Shown in pieces: positions 9,042 to 18,019 of a stretch of DNA of 37,056 bases. Source of the stretch: Fibrobacterota bacterium (GTDB lineage: Bacteria > Fibrobacterota > Fibrobacteria > UBA11236); assembly GCA_019509785.1 (NCBI GenBank), contig JAEKLQ010000061.1, positions 1-37,056 on the forward strand. The letters run 5' to 3'. Within the stretch, counting starts at the first letter, position 1. The number at the start of each line of letters is the position of its first letter. Below the pieces are notes generated by a model that was not told the origin of the DNA, did not search any database, and saw nothing but the letters and a program-made list of their open reading frames with translations. The position numbers were made by a program, and so were the translations under genes.

Positions 9042-9310
9042 CCGGCTCCTGGCGATTTACAACGGGGCGGGGGCGGTGGATGGTCAGCCCGGCCGGGGCG
9101 GGTCTCCGGGCTGCCGAGTTATGAGCGTCACGGCCTAAAGACGCGCATGACTTCCCACATCGAAAGCCCGCGCTCCCCAATTGCGCGGGCGGTCGCGTCT
9201 ACAGGCCGTGTACTGACCCAACCGCATCGCAAGCGAATAGCCGAGGCATCCCGGAGCCACGCCCCGGCCAGACCAACCTCAACAGCAGAGCCACCCCCAC
9301 CCGCCTTTCC

Positions 9311-9318
9311 TATTTTGT
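9311..9318 (+). promoter_or_regulatory. TAnnTTTG-like box 8 nt before the mfd TTG start
   Basis: TATTTTGT lies 8 nt before the TTG at 9327, with no Shine-Dalgarno sequence between them. The same arrangement precedes fur, aroA and others in this window. It supports TTG 9327 as the start of a leaderless or near-leaderless message. Confidence 0.4.
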
Positions 9319-9326
9319 CCTTTCCC

Positions 9327-12300
9327 TTGAAAACCAAAGCCGCCCGTACTTTTCCCTTAAGCGAACTCTTCGGCGAAGAAGCCTTCCCGGCTTTGGCCAA
9401 ACTCGAATTCCGCGCGGCCGATCCTCTCTACGTCGCCGGCCTCGCCGGCTCATCGGTTTCCGCCCTCATCGCCCGCCAGTTTCACGACGGCGGAAGCGCG
9501 GGCAAGTCCGCCGGCGATATCCTCTACCTGGCCCCGGACTCGAAGACGGCCGAGATGGTCGCCGAAGACCTGGAATCCTGGTTGGGCGAAGAACAAGTGC
9601 TGCTCTTCCCCGGGCTCGATCTCAAGCCCTATGAATGGCGCAAGCCCTTCGGGCACGTGCTGGAGCAAAGGCTGGAAGTCTTCGAGGCCTTGTACCGTAA
9701 GCGCCGCTCGGTGGTGGTCGCCGCCCTCCCGACCTTCCTGACGCGGCTGTCGAGCCCGGATTCCCTGCATCTGGAAATCCTCACCCTGGCCAAAGGCCAG
9801 ACCATCCAATTGGAGGACTTCAAGTCCACCTTGTTGCATATGGGATTCAACGAAGCCCCGGTGGTGCAGGACATCGGGGAGTTCTCCGTGCGCGGCGAAA
9901 TCATCGACGTCTATCCGTACCTCCTCGACAATCCCGTGCGCATCGTGCTGTTCGGGGACGAGATCGAATCGGTAAAGGAATTCGACATCTTCACGCAACG
10001 TTCGGTGAAGGAAATCCCGTCCGTGGATGTCTTCCCGCTGGACGAATGCTGTTTCACCCCGAGGGAACTGGAAGCGGGGATGGAGAAGCATCTCGATCGC
10101 TTCGTGGGGGAAGGATCATTCGAGGCCGAAAACCATCGCCTGATGGTGAAGCGCGACTTCGAAGGCATCCATTGGCAAAAAGCCTTTTTCAAGGATCTGA
10201 AATATTCATTGCTGGACTTCCTGGGCCCGAACGCCCGCGTGGTGGTGGGCGATCAGGACGGGCTCAAGGCCGGGGTGGAAAAGCTTTGGGACGGCGCCAA
10301 GGAAGGCTACTCCGAGGCGCTCGCGAAGGAAAAATGGGTCGCCAAGCCCGAAGAGCTTTTCTTCTCGCTAAAGGAATTGGAAAGCCTGCTAAGCGGAAAA
10401 CCCTCCTTGCGGCTGGGGCGCTTGAGTTGGGAAGGCCCCGGCTGCCGCACCTTCGATATGCAGGACCAGGGACGCGGCGGCGGCGGTTTGGCCCAGGTCG
10501 AGCACGTGTTCCACGATCTGGACGCCGAAGGCATCCGCATCTACCTGCTTTCCTCCAACGAAGGCCAGGCCGATCGCCTGCGCAAGCTGACCGCGGAGCA
10601 ACCCATCGCCGGCGTGGCGGTGGGCCATCTCAACGGCGGCTTCATCGATCGCGACGACGGCATCGCCGTCTTTACCGATCACCAGATCTTCAACCGCTTC
10701 TCGCGGGCGGTCAAGCGCAAGCGGAACAAGGGCGGCGGAGTCTCCATCCAGAACTTCGAAGCCTTGGCGCGCGGCGATTACGTGGTCCACGAGGATTACG
10801 GCATCGCCCGCTTCGTAGGCGTGAAGCGTATCAAGACCCGCCCGCCGTTCTCAGGCGGCATCGACGCACCGGTCCCCGCCGAGATCCAGGTCGATTGCAT
10901 CCTGCTCGATTTCTACGGCTCCGACAAGCTGACCTTGCCGGTCACCGATCTCTCCAAGCTGGAGAAATATTCCTCCGAGGAAGGCCACGTCCCCGTCCTG
11001 TCCAAGCTGGGCGGCAAGGGCTGGGAGAACCAGAAGGAGAAGGCCAAGAAGTCGATCGTCAAGTTGGCCAAGGAGCTGATCGAGCTTTACGCCAAGCGTT
11101 CGGTGATCCCGGGCTACGCATTCGGGCCGGACACCCATCTGCAGAAGGAGTTCGAGGACGCCTTCGAATTCGATCTCACGCCGGACCAGGCCAAAGCCGT
11201 CGCCGACGTGAAGGCGGACATGGAAAGGCCCAAGCCCATGGACCGCCTGATCTGCGGCGACGTCGGCTTCGGCAAGACCGAAGTGGCCATGCGCGGGGCC
11301 TTCAAGGCCGTGGCGGGCAAGAAGCAGGTATGCGTATTGGCGCCCACCACCATCCTCGCGGCGCAGCATTTCAGCAGCTTTTCCGACCGCTTCGCGGCCT
11401 GGCCGGTGCGTATCGATTACCTGAACCGCTTCAAATCGCCCAAGGAGCAGAAGGAAACCCTGGCGGCCCTGGAGCGCGGCGAAATCGACATCATCATCGG
11501 CACCCATCGGCTGGTATCCAAGGACGTGGCCTTCAAGGATCTGGGCCTGATGATCATCGACGAGGAACAGAAGTTCGGGGTGAAGCAGAAGGAGCGCCTC
11601 AAGGAGATGCGGACCCACGTGGACGTGCTCTCCATGTCGGCCACGCCCATCCCGCGCACCCTTAACATGTCCCTGGTGGGCGCGCGCGACTTATCCATCA
11701 TCGCCACGCCTCCGCGCAACCGTCTGCCCATCGACACGCGCGTCCTCTTCCACGATCCCAAGCAAATCCGCGACGCCATCGAAATGGAATTGGCCCGCGG
11801 CGGGCAGGTTTTCTACGTGCATAACCGCGTGATGGATCTTCCCGAGGTGACCAAGAACGTGGAGGGCCTGGTGCCGCATGCGCGCGTGGGCATGGCGCAC
11901 GGGCAGATGGATGAGGTGGGCCTGGAGCAGGTGATGGCCGCCTTCGTGAACCGCGAGTACGACGTGCTGGTCGCGACCGGCATCATCGAGTCCGGGTTGG
12001 ATATCCCCAACGCGAATACCATCATCATCAATCGCGCGGATCTGTTCGGGCTGTCGCAGTTGTACCAATTGCGCGGGCGCGTGGGCCGTTCCGCTACCAA
12101 GGCCTATTGCTACCTCATCAGCCCGGACGCCAACCGCTTCACCGACGAGGCCAAGAAACGTCTGTACTCCCTAGAGAAGTTCACCGACCTGGGCTCGGGC
12201 TTTCAGATCGCCATGCGCGACTTGGAAATCCGCGGGGCGGGTAACATCCTGGGGTTGGAGCAGAGCGGGCATATTGCGGCGGTAGGGTTCGAAACCTACC

Positions 12301-12815
12301 ATCGCATGCTGCGCGAGGCGGTGAAGGAAATGCAGGGCGCCAAGATCATCCCGCCGCTCAATCCCGAAATCGAATTTCCGGAAGACGCCTTCATCCCCGA
12401 GGAATACGTGGAGGACGGCTTCCAACGCGTGGCCCTGTACCAGAAGCTGGCGCGTTGCGAGGAGATCGCCCAGCTCGACGAATTGCGCGGGGAACTGCTG
12501 GACCGCTTCGGGCAATTGCCGCCTTCAGTGTCGGTGCTGATCGCGAGCATGATCGCCCGAGTGGCCGCGCAGAAAATGGGATTCCAGAAGGTGGTCCTAA
12601 ACGGAAACCTTCTCAATCTGCAATTCGCCGAAATGCATGTCCCGGAGAAAGAAGCCTTGGGCGAGCTCGTGAAGAAATTCAAACGGCCGATGCGTTTCCT
12701 GTATACGCAGCCGTTGCAGATGCTGGTGGAGCTGAACCCGCCGACCAAGGGCGACACGCATGCGCTCATCGCTCAGGCCTCGCAAATCCTGCGCGACCTG
12801 GTCCAAGGTGTTTAG
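9327..12815 (+). CDS. mfd: Transcription-repair coupling factor Mfd
   Basis: Mfd frees RNA polymerase stalled at DNA damage and recruits UvrA for nucleotide excision repair. From TTG 9327 the protein is 1,162 residues, the usual family length. The frame is open back to 8943 and an ATG exists at 9147, but the extra residues are low-complexity and unlike Mfd. In order it has a UvrB-like N-terminal module (DILYLAPDSKTAE, LFPGLDLKPYEW, EFSVRGEIIDVYPY), the RNA-polymerase-interacting region (GDYVVHEDYGIARFVGV), and the helicase: Walker A GDVGFGKTEVAMRGAF, DEEQ box IIDEEQKFGVKQKERL, motif III SMSATPIPRTLNMSL, the translocation motif region, GRVGRSATKAYCYL, and the TRCF C-terminal domain. All motifs look intact. 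It stands alone; the next gene is 178 bp away. Confidence 0.97.
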   Translation: MKTKAARTFPLSELFGEEAFPALAKLEFRAADPLYVAGLAGSSVSALIARQFHDGGSAGKSAGDILYLAPDSKTAEMVAEDLESWLGEEQVLLFPGLDLKPYEWRKPFGHVLEQRLEVFEALYRKRRSVVVAALPTFLTRLSSPDSLHLEILTLAKGQTIQLEDFKSTLLHMGFNEAPVVQDIGEFSVRGEIIDVYPYLLDNPVRIVLFGDEIESVKEFDIFTQRSVKEIPSVDVFPLDECCFTPRELEAGMEKHLDRFVGEGSFEAENHRLMVKRDFEGIHWQKAFFKDLKYSLLDFLGPNARVVVGDQDGLKAGVEKLWDGAKEGYSEALAKEKWVAKPEELFFSLKELESLLSGKPSLRLGRLSWEGPGCRTFDMQDQGRGGGGLAQVEHVFHDLDAEGIRIYLLSSNEGQADRLRKLTAEQPIAGVAVGHLNGGFIDRDDGIAVFTDHQIFNRFSRAVKRKRNKGGGVSIQNFEALARGDYVVHEDYGIARFVGVKRIKTRPPFSGGIDAPVPAEIQVDCILLDFYGSDKLTLPVTDLSKLEKYSSEEGHVPVLSKLGGKGWENQKEKAKKSIVKLAKELIELYAKRSVIPGYAFGPDTHLQKEFEDAFEFDLTPDQAKAVADVKADMERPKPMDRLICGDVGFGKTEVAMRGAFKAVAGKKQVCVLAPTTILAAQHFSSFSDRFAAWPVRIDYLNRFKSPKEQKETLAALERGEIDIIIGTHRLVSKDVAFKDLGLMIIDEEQKFGVKQKERLKEMRTHVDVLSMSATPIPRTLNMSLVGARDLSIIATPPRNRLPIDTRVLFHDPKQIRDAIEMELARGGQVFYVHNRVMDLPEVTKNVEGLVPHARVGMAHGQMDEVGLEQVMAAFVNREYDVLVATGIIESGLDIPNANTIIINRADLFGLSQLYQLRGRVGRSATKAYCYLISPDANRFTDEAKKRLYSLEKFTDLGSGFQIAMRDLEIRGAGNILGLEQSGHIAAVGFETYHRMLREAVKEMQGAKIIPPLNPEIEFPEDAFIPEEYVEDGFQRVALYQKLARCEEIAQLDELRGELLDRFGQLPPSVSVLIASMIARVAAQKMGFQKVVLNGNLLNLQFAEMHVPEKEALGELVKKFKRPMRFLYTQPLQMLVELNPPTKGDTHALIAQASQILRDLVQGV

Positions 12816-12895
12816 ACCCGCCTCCCAGAACAGAACCCATCTTCTCTGACATCGTCGACGCGGGATCTACGGCCGGGCAGAGACCGTCCCGGTTC

Positions 12896-12901
12896 TATAT
12901 T
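12896..12901 (+). promoter_or_regulatory. Candidate -10 box for the beta-helix gene
   Basis: TATATT followed by CCCG, about 93 nt upstream of the beta-helix start. It matches the relaxed TAnnTT box found before other genes here. No clear -35 element. Confidence 0.25.
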
Positions 12902-12993
12902 CCCGTGAGGCAATCCGTGCGTGCCGCGCGTCCAATTCTCGCGGTCATTGCCGACCGGAGCAGCCCATTCTGGGAGAAGAAAGGAGTCGATTC

Positions 12994-14412
12994 ATGATGA
13001 CACTGAGTTCGAACGAAGGGGCGAAAGGCGCGGTCCGAAAATACGTTTTGCCTGCCCTTGCCGCCCTGTTCTGGACGGGAATGGCCGGCGCCCAGCAAAC
13101 CATAAACAAGACCAATATCACCCAGGTTTCGACCTTGGCTGCTTTTTTCGATTCCGCGAATGCCAATCCGGCCAATACCTATAACCTGTACTTGGCCTGG
13201 GTGAAGGACGCGTACGGGAATACGCTTCCCTTCGTACCGCCCAGCACCCTCACCCTTACCAAGGGAAAAGTGAATCTCTACGGCTCCAACACCCATTTGT
13301 ACCCCGAGAAGTACATTTTCGACGGCCAGGGTCAGAGACTGCTTTTCAGAGTCGATGGATCAACAGGTTACAAGCCCACTCTGACGCTGACCGGAATCAC
13401 CGTGCAGAATGGGCTGGGCCCCGCAAGGGGGGGCGGACTCTCCGCCTACAAAGCGGATGACATCGAAATCTTTTACTGCCGTTTCCTGAACAATAAGTCC
13501 TTCCAAAACGGATCCGGGGTGGATATACAGGAGACCCGCAACTTCTACATGCTGCATTGCCTGGTGGACCGGAATTTGAACACCCAATGGGGTCTGACAA
13601 TCGACTCCGACCCCAACAACGGGCAATGCTCGGGTGGCGGGTTGACCGGGGGCGGGGGCGGGATCGCCGTAGAGATGCAACTCGGGGGCACGGCCCAGGC
13701 TTCCATCCATCACAGCACCATCTCCAACAACCGGTCTTGCCGGGGGGGAGGCATAGAGATCAGCGGCAATGTCAACGTCAGCATGTACCAGAACACCATT
13801 AGCGGGAATAAGTGCACTGGCCCCGGCGGCGGGATCCTCTTCCGAGCCAGTCAGTCCGGCGCCAGCTCGGGGACCAATTACCTGAGATTCAATACCATCG
13901 CCTACAATGTGGCCGGTAATCCGGTCCAGTTCTCGCCCGAACCGCGCTACGGCGGCGGCCTGGGGCTGAAGGACTATTTCGGCGTCTTCTATTATACCCA
14001 AGGCAACGTCGTCGCCAAGAACTCGGTCCGGTTGCCTATGTCGGGTTGGAACTATAAAGGCCACGATTGTTATACCTATGGCGGCAGCCCGACGGCCTCA
14101 ACCACTTATTCGAATGTCGTGGGGAAAATCGACAATTGCGACTGGCTCTTGGGATCTTACGGTTCCTGGGCCGGGGTCGGCTCCGAAAGCTATCCGGTCG
14201 ATCCCTACCTGCAACCCCTGGCCGTGGGCTCGACCAATGACGGATTCGCATTGCCCGTCCACGTACCGTATTCGTACAGCATTGCACTTGCCGGGTTCGT
14301 GGCAACCGACGTTTACCACCAATGCTTTTACGACGATCAACGCGGGATGCGGCGGCCCTATGGTTACAGCTATTGCGATATCGGCTCGATCGAAGCCGGC
14401 GGCGTGCCGTAA
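12994..14412 (+). CDS. Secreted right-handed beta-helix protein with choice-of-anchor Q-like C-terminus
   Basis: A 472-residue exported protein. The start has a good AAAGGAG ribosome site 7 nt upstream of two consecutive ATG codons. Residues 1-33 are a signal peptide ending AGA. The body is a series of Gly/Asn-rich turns (GGGLSAYKADDIEIFYC, GGGIEISGNVNVSM, GGGILFRASQSG) typical of a parallel beta-helix, with repeating N-x-I-x-x-N motifs. The end reads DQRGMRRPYGYSYCDIGSIEAGG, the pattern of choice-of-anchor Q domains on surface or polysaccharide-binding proteins. Paired Cys residues in the helix may form disulfides. No catalytic residues of a known lyase family are evident. It may bind or cleave a plant polymer, but only the fold is well supported. 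Confidence 0.85.
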   Translation: MMTLSSNEGAKGAVRKYVLPALAALFWTGMAGAQQTINKTNITQVSTLAAFFDSANANPANTYNLYLAWVKDAYGNTLPFVPPSTLTLTKGKVNLYGSNTHLYPEKYIFDGQGQRLLFRVDGSTGYKPTLTLTGITVQNGLGPARGGGLSAYKADDIEIFYCRFLNNKSFQNGSGVDIQETRNFYMLHCLVDRNLNTQWGLTIDSDPNNGQCSGGGLTGGGGGIAVEMQLGGTAQASIHHSTISNNRSCRGGGIEISGNVNVSMYQNTISGNKCTGPGGGILFRASQSGASSGTNYLRFNTIAYNVAGNPVQFSPEPRYGGGLGLKDYFGVFYYTQGNVVAKNSVRLPMSGWNYKGHDCYTYGGSPTASTTYSNVVGKIDNCDWLLGSYGSWAGVGSESYPVDPYLQPLAVGSTNDGFALPVHVPYSYSIALAGFVATDVYHQCFYDDQRGMRRPYGYSYCDIGSIEAGGVP

Positions 14413-14444
14413 CGAGAGCCGGAACTCCAGGAAAAATCCTATCC

Positions 14445-14499
14445 GAGCTGGGCCTTCGCGGCCCGGCTCCAAGGCGGGCCCCACTTGACGGCCCGCCTT
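14445..14499 (+). terminator. Two tandem hairpins after the beta-helix gene
   Basis: The first has arms GAGCTGGGCC (14445-14454) and GGCCCGGCTC with a TTCGC loop and one G-T wobble. The second has perfect 10-bp arms AAGGCGGGCC (14471-14480) and its complement (14490-14499) with a 9-nt loop. No long T-run follows, so termination may be weak, Rho-dependent, or act through RNA stability. Confidence 0.5.
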
Positions 14500-14529
14500 C
14501 GGCGTTTCGCAAAGATTGAGCCGGTTTTG

Positions 14530-14536
14530 TATCTTG
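14530..14536 (+). promoter_or_regulatory. Candidate promoter box for the foldase lipoprotein gene
   Basis: TATCTTG lies 31 nt upstream of the ATG at 14568 and matches the relaxed TAnnTTTG box seen before other genes here. Confidence 0.3.
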
Positions 14537-14567
14537 ATCCGCCTACCGGATTGATAGGTTCAATTTG

Positions 14568-15914
14568 ATGAGAACGCCCTACGCCTTGGCCTTCCTGGGC
14601 CTGGCCCTTTTGTCCGCCTGCTTGTCCGCCTGCAAAAAGCAGGAATCCAAGTCCGTGGTCTTAGCCCAGGTCGGCAAATCCACCCTGACCCTGGATGATT
14701 TGCGCGAAAGCTTCCCCGCTGAATTCGAGCAGCTGATCCGCCGCGAGCAGTACCTCGACTTCATCAAGCGCTGGATCGACGACGAAGCCGTCTACCAACA
14801 AGCCAAGCAGTCCAAGCTGGAGTCGGACCCCGTCGTGGCCCGCAAGCTGGAGAAGATGCGCCGGAAACTGCTCATCGAGGAATTCCTGGCCCATGAGAAC
14901 GCCGGCGAAGTGTTCGAGCCGGACGATATGGCCATGAACCAGTACTACGAGATGCACAAAGAGGATTTCCGCCGCAAGGTGCCGGAGTACAAATATGCCC
15001 ACATCCGCGCCCAGACCAACAAGCAAGCGTCTGAGCTGAGGTCCAAGGCGCAACGTTCCGACTTCCTCGCGGTGGCCGGCGCCAACTCCCTCGACCCCGC
15101 CCCGGAATCCTACGCTTCCATCGCCTTCAAGAAGTTGAGCGAAGTCCCGCCTTGCCTGGCCCAAGAGCTCGAGAAGGCCGGTATCGGAGGCGTGAGCCTG
15201 CCGGTGGCATGCTCCGACGGTTTCTATTTGGTGAAAGTCCTGGAGAAGCAGGACGCGGGAAGCCTCATCGCCTTCCCGGAAGCCAAGGAGGAGATCAGCG
15301 GCATCCTCATCCTGGAGCGCAAGGACAAGCTGCAGGAAGGCCGAATCGCCAAGTACAAGGAAGGCCTGGCGGTGAGCTACAACCTCGACAATATCCCCGG
15401 GCTCTCCGATAACGGCGATGTCGCTTCGGGTCCGGCTGCCCAGGCCGCCGCGGCTCCGGCTCCCGTCGCGGCCCATGCGAGTGGCCCCTCCCCCGCCTCC
15501 AACTCCCGTCCCGTCGCGGCCGCTGCCGCATCGCGGCCCGTTCCGGCCGCCGCTTCCCGCCCCGTCGCCGCTCCGGCCGTACCCAAGGCCCCGGCTTCCC
15601 CTTCCGTTGCGGTGGCCCCCGTTGCCGCATCGCCTTCGCCGGCCCATGTCGCGGCCTCGCCTTCGGCTCCGACTACGAACATGGGGGCGCAAGCCCCCGC
15701 CGCAGCCGCTCCCGCTGCCCCAGTGAACCCCGCGCTTCCGCGCGAACCGTGGGACCCGGTCCCCGCCGCGCCTCCCGCCAAACCGAAGTCCACCAAGAAA
15801 CATGCCCGTCCGGCCGCCCCGGCCGCGACGGCTCCCGATAGCGGAGCGGCCGTAAACGCCACCTCGCAGAAAACCGAGAATGCCGATGCGCCAGATACGA
15901 TTCCTTCGCATTAA
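14568..15914 (+). CDS. Lipoprotein with parvulin-like foldase domain and Ala/Pro-rich tail
   Basis: A 448-residue lipoprotein related to SurA/PpiC periplasmic peptidyl-prolyl isomerases. A TTG lies one codon earlier; I use the ATG. Residues 1-20 are a lipoprotein signal with an LSAC lipobox, with a second LSAC close behind. Residues 30-110 match the SurA-type N-terminal domain (SKSVVLAQVGKSTLTLDDL, then a charged helical region). Residues 140-230 resemble a parvulin domain but are degenerate: the usual HILV start reads YKYAHIRAQ and the core is short. Two Cys residues (PPCL, VACSD) may form a disulfide. From about residue 285 the protein becomes an Ala/Pro-rich tail of some 160 residues, perhaps a spacer crossing the cell wall. 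It overlaps the next gene by 35 bp, so the two are probably translationally coupled. Confidence 0.85.
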   Translation: MRTPYALAFLGLALLSACLSACKKQESKSVVLAQVGKSTLTLDDLRESFPAEFEQLIRREQYLDFIKRWIDDEAVYQQAKQSKLESDPVVARKLEKMRRKLLIEEFLAHENAGEVFEPDDMAMNQYYEMHKEDFRRKVPEYKYAHIRAQTNKQASELRSKAQRSDFLAVAGANSLDPAPESYASIAFKKLSEVPPCLAQELEKAGIGGVSLPVACSDGFYLVKVLEKQDAGSLIAFPEAKEEISGILILERKDKLQEGRIAKYKEGLAVSYNLDNIPGLSDNGDVASGPAAQAAAAPAPVAAHASGPSPASNSRPVAAAAASRPVPAAASRPVAAPAVPKAPASPSVAVAPVAASPSPAHVAASPSAPTTNMGAQAPAAAAPAAPVNPALPREPWDPVPAAPPAKPKSTKKHARPAAPAATAPDSGAAVNATSQKTENADAPDTIPSH

Positions 15915-17265
15915 ATCCCTTTGCGCCGCCCTCGCGGTCGCGGCGATCGCCGCGGCGATGCCCGCATCCGCCACCCGCCAACCCTACGACGGGGTCGTGG
16001 CCCTGGTGGACGATCAAATCATCCTGCTTTCCGAGCTGGAGGAAATGCGCATGGTCACGGCCGCCCAGACGCCGGGACTGCAGAAGGCGCCGGCAGACCT
16101 GCTGCGCAAGGAATTGCTCGAGAAGCTCATCGACGATAAGGTGGTGCTGGTCAAGGCCAAGCAGGATACCACCATCAAGGTTTCGGAGCGGGACATCTCG
16201 CCGCGCGTGGAAGAGGCCATCTCCCGTTACGTGGATCAGCAAGGCGGCGAGAAGAAGTTCGAGACCCTGCTCAAGCAGACCAACGGGATGAGCCTGGCGC
16301 AATTCCGGGCACGCCTCACCCAGCAATACCTGGATCAATCCTTCCGCCAGAAGTTGCAGTACAAATACGTAGGCGAGCACGACCCGTCCAACCAGCAGGT
16401 GAAGGAGTTTTACGATCGGTACAAGGACAGCCTGCCTTTGCAGCAAAACGGGCTGCGGCTTTCGCATATCCAAGTCAAGATCAACCCCAGCCCGGTCCTC
16501 GAGAAGGCCGCCTACCTGAAGGCCGATTCCCTGATCAAGCGGCTGGACAAGGGCGAAGCCTTCGCCGATCTGGCCAAGGCCAAGTCGGACGATGCCTCGG
16601 GCAAGGACGGCGGCGATCTCGGTTATACCAAACGCGGCACTCTCGATCCCGACTTCGAGCGCGCCGCCTTCGGCCTCGACGCGGGCGACTATACCAAGGT
16701 CCCGGTGCGCACCCGCTTCGGATACCACATCATCAAGGTGACCGGCAAGAAGGATGATCAGATCCGTTGCTCGCACATCCTGGTGCGCCTGGTTCCCGAA
16801 TCGGGCGATAGCGCCCGCGCGCTCAAGTACATGGATTCGCTGCGGACCGTGGCCTTGCAAAAGAACTCATTCGCGGAACTCGCTTCCAAGATCTCGGAGG
16901 ACAAGAAGACCAAGGATCATGGCGGCAGCCTCGGCTGGTTCACCCGCGATCGGCTCGACCCGCGCTACCTGCAAGCCGTGGATTCGCTCAAGGTGGGCGG
17001 GATCAGCGCGCCGGTGGCCATCGGCGACAGTTATCATCTCTTCCGCCTGGACGGCGTGGCGCCCGAACGGAAGATGACCCTGGATGAGGACTGGGCCGAC
17101 ATCAGCCAATACGCCCGCAACTGGTACATGGGCCAGAAGCTTTCCGGCTTCGTGAAGAAATGGCGCGAGACCGTGCACATCGAAAACCGCCTGGCCCAAT
17201 TCAAGAACTTGCCCGACGCCGCGGAGGGCATGGAGGACGCCGGCTCCGGCTCGTCCCAGGATTGA
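15880..17265 (+). CDS. SurA-like periplasmic peptidyl-prolyl isomerase with two parvulin domains
   Basis: A 461-residue exported chaperone of the SurA family, which escorts outer-membrane proteins across the periplasm. Residues 1-33 are a signal peptide ending ASA. The N-terminal SurA domain (about 35-175) opens with YDGVVALVDDQIILLSELEE. Two parvulin domains follow: the first around residues 190-290 (RLSHIQVKI ... GDLGYTKRGTLDPDFERAAFGL ... FGYHIIKV) and the second around 300-400 (RCSHILVRL ... GGSLGWFTRDRLDPRYL ... DSYHLFRL). The ATG at 15880 overlaps the preceding lipoprotein gene; a second ATG two codons on is possible. A methyltransferase gene begins 7 bp after the stop. This copy is complete, unlike the degenerate upstream parvulin. 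Confidence 0.9.
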   Translation: MPMRQIRFLRIKSLCAALAVAAIAAAMPASATRQPYDGVVALVDDQIILLSELEEMRMVTAAQTPGLQKAPADLLRKELLEKLIDDKVVLVKAKQDTTIKVSERDISPRVEEAISRYVDQQGGEKKFETLLKQTNGMSLAQFRARLTQQYLDQSFRQKLQYKYVGEHDPSNQQVKEFYDRYKDSLPLQQNGLRLSHIQVKINPSPVLEKAAYLKADSLIKRLDKGEAFADLAKAKSDDASGKDGGDLGYTKRGTLDPDFERAAFGLDAGDYTKVPVRTRFGYHIIKVTGKKDDQIRCSHILVRLVPESGDSARALKYMDSLRTVALQKNSFAELASKISEDKKTKDHGGSLGWFTRDRLDPRYLQAVDSLKVGGISAPVAIGDSYHLFRLDGVAPERKMTLDEDWADISQYARNWYMGQKLSGFVKKWRETVHIENRLAQFKNLPDAAEGMEDAGSGSSQD

Positions 17266-17272
17266 ATCCGGT

Positions 17273-18019
17273 ATGCGGGACGAGACCTCGTACCGGACCA
17301 TCGCCCCTTACTACGATTGGATCATGGCCCACGTCGATTACGACGCCTGGGGCCGTTATCTGACGCGTTTGTGGAAGAAGGGCGGCCTGGACCCGCGCGC
17401 GGTCCTGGAGCTGGCCGCGGGCACCTGCCCCTTCTCCCGCCGCGACGTCTTCCCTCCCGCCGCCCAGGTCGTCTATACCGACCTCTCCCCCTTCATGCTC
17501 TCGCGCGCGCCCATCCTGTCGCCGGATTTGCGCGTAGCCGCCAACGCCCTGGCGCTTCCTTTCAAGGGCCCTTTCGATCTCTGCCTCATGATTTACGACG
17601 CCTTCAATTACCTGATGGAAGAGAAGGACGCGCTCCGATGCCTGCGCGAGGCCCACCGGGTGCTGCGCCCGGGCGGTCTGTTCCTGTTCGACGTGACCAC
17701 CGCGGCCAACTCCAAGCGCCATTTCGATCATGCGGTGGATTTCGGCGAGATGGAAGGTTGCACCTACTACCGGGAAAGCCATTTCGATCGCGAGGCGCGC
17801 ATCCAGGGGAACGATTTCGTGTTCTTCGTGGATGCGGGCCAAGGCCTGTTCCGTAAGGTCAAGGAGAGCCACCAGCAACGCATTTACGCCGTGGGCACGC
17901 TCAAGGCGATGGCCCGCGAGGCGGGATTCGTAGTCGAAGGCGTATACGAGGGCTTCACCTTCCGGCCGGCGCGCGAGACCTCGGAACGCATCCATTTCAT
18001 GCTGCGGCGGCCCGCATGA
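17273..18019 (+). CDS. Class I SAM-dependent methyltransferase
   Basis: A 248-residue soluble methyltransferase. Motif I is VLELAAGTC (44-52), the acidic end of strand 2 is YTDLSP (Asp70), and the post-motif region FDLCLMIYDAFNYL and HRVLRPGGLFLFDV (motifs II-III) are clear. The C-terminal half contains YRESHFD and a charged beta-sheet; the substrate cannot be read from the sequence. Start and stop sit tightly in the cluster: it begins 7 bp after surA and its stop overlaps the ftsE start by ATGA. That coupling suggests a link to envelope or division functions, but the target is unknown. Confidence 0.85.
   Translation: MRDETSYRTIAPYYDWIMAHVDYDAWGRYLTRLWKKGGLDPRAVLELAAGTCPFSRRDVFPPAAQVVYTDLSPFMLSRAPILSPDLRVAANALALPFKGPFDLCLMIYDAFNYLMEEKDALRCLREAHRVLRPGGLFLFDVTTAANSKRHFDHAVDFGEMEGCTYYRESHFDREARIQGNDFVFFVDAGQGLFRKVKESHQQRIYAVGTLKAMAREAGFVVEGVYEGFTFRPARETSERIHFMLRRPA

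Larger units (their letters stand above)
8886..9326. other. 441-bp structured region between the kinase gene and mfd
   Basis: The mfd frame is open back to 8943 but shows no family similarity before 9327. The stretch holds two imperfect tandem copies of a GGGTCTGGC...CGGGCCGGGA unit (8943-8980 and 9005-9041, period 62 nt). It also holds a hairpin with 8-bp perfect arms (CAGCCCGG, 9085-9092 with 9106-9113) and one with 8-bp GC-only arms (GCCCGCGC, 9166-9173 with 9183-9190). It could be a long leader or a terminator region for the kinase gene; no T-run is present. Confidence 0.4.

Noticed and set aside
10046-11665. 539-codon frame within mfd
   Set aside because: Arg-rich shadow of mfd in another frame; mfd motifs are intact across the interval.
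14661-16860. Two minus-strand frames of about 400 codons opposite the foldase genes
   Set aside because: Gly/Arg- and Leu/Val/Gly-rich shadows; the plus-strand genes have signal peptides and parvulin motifs.
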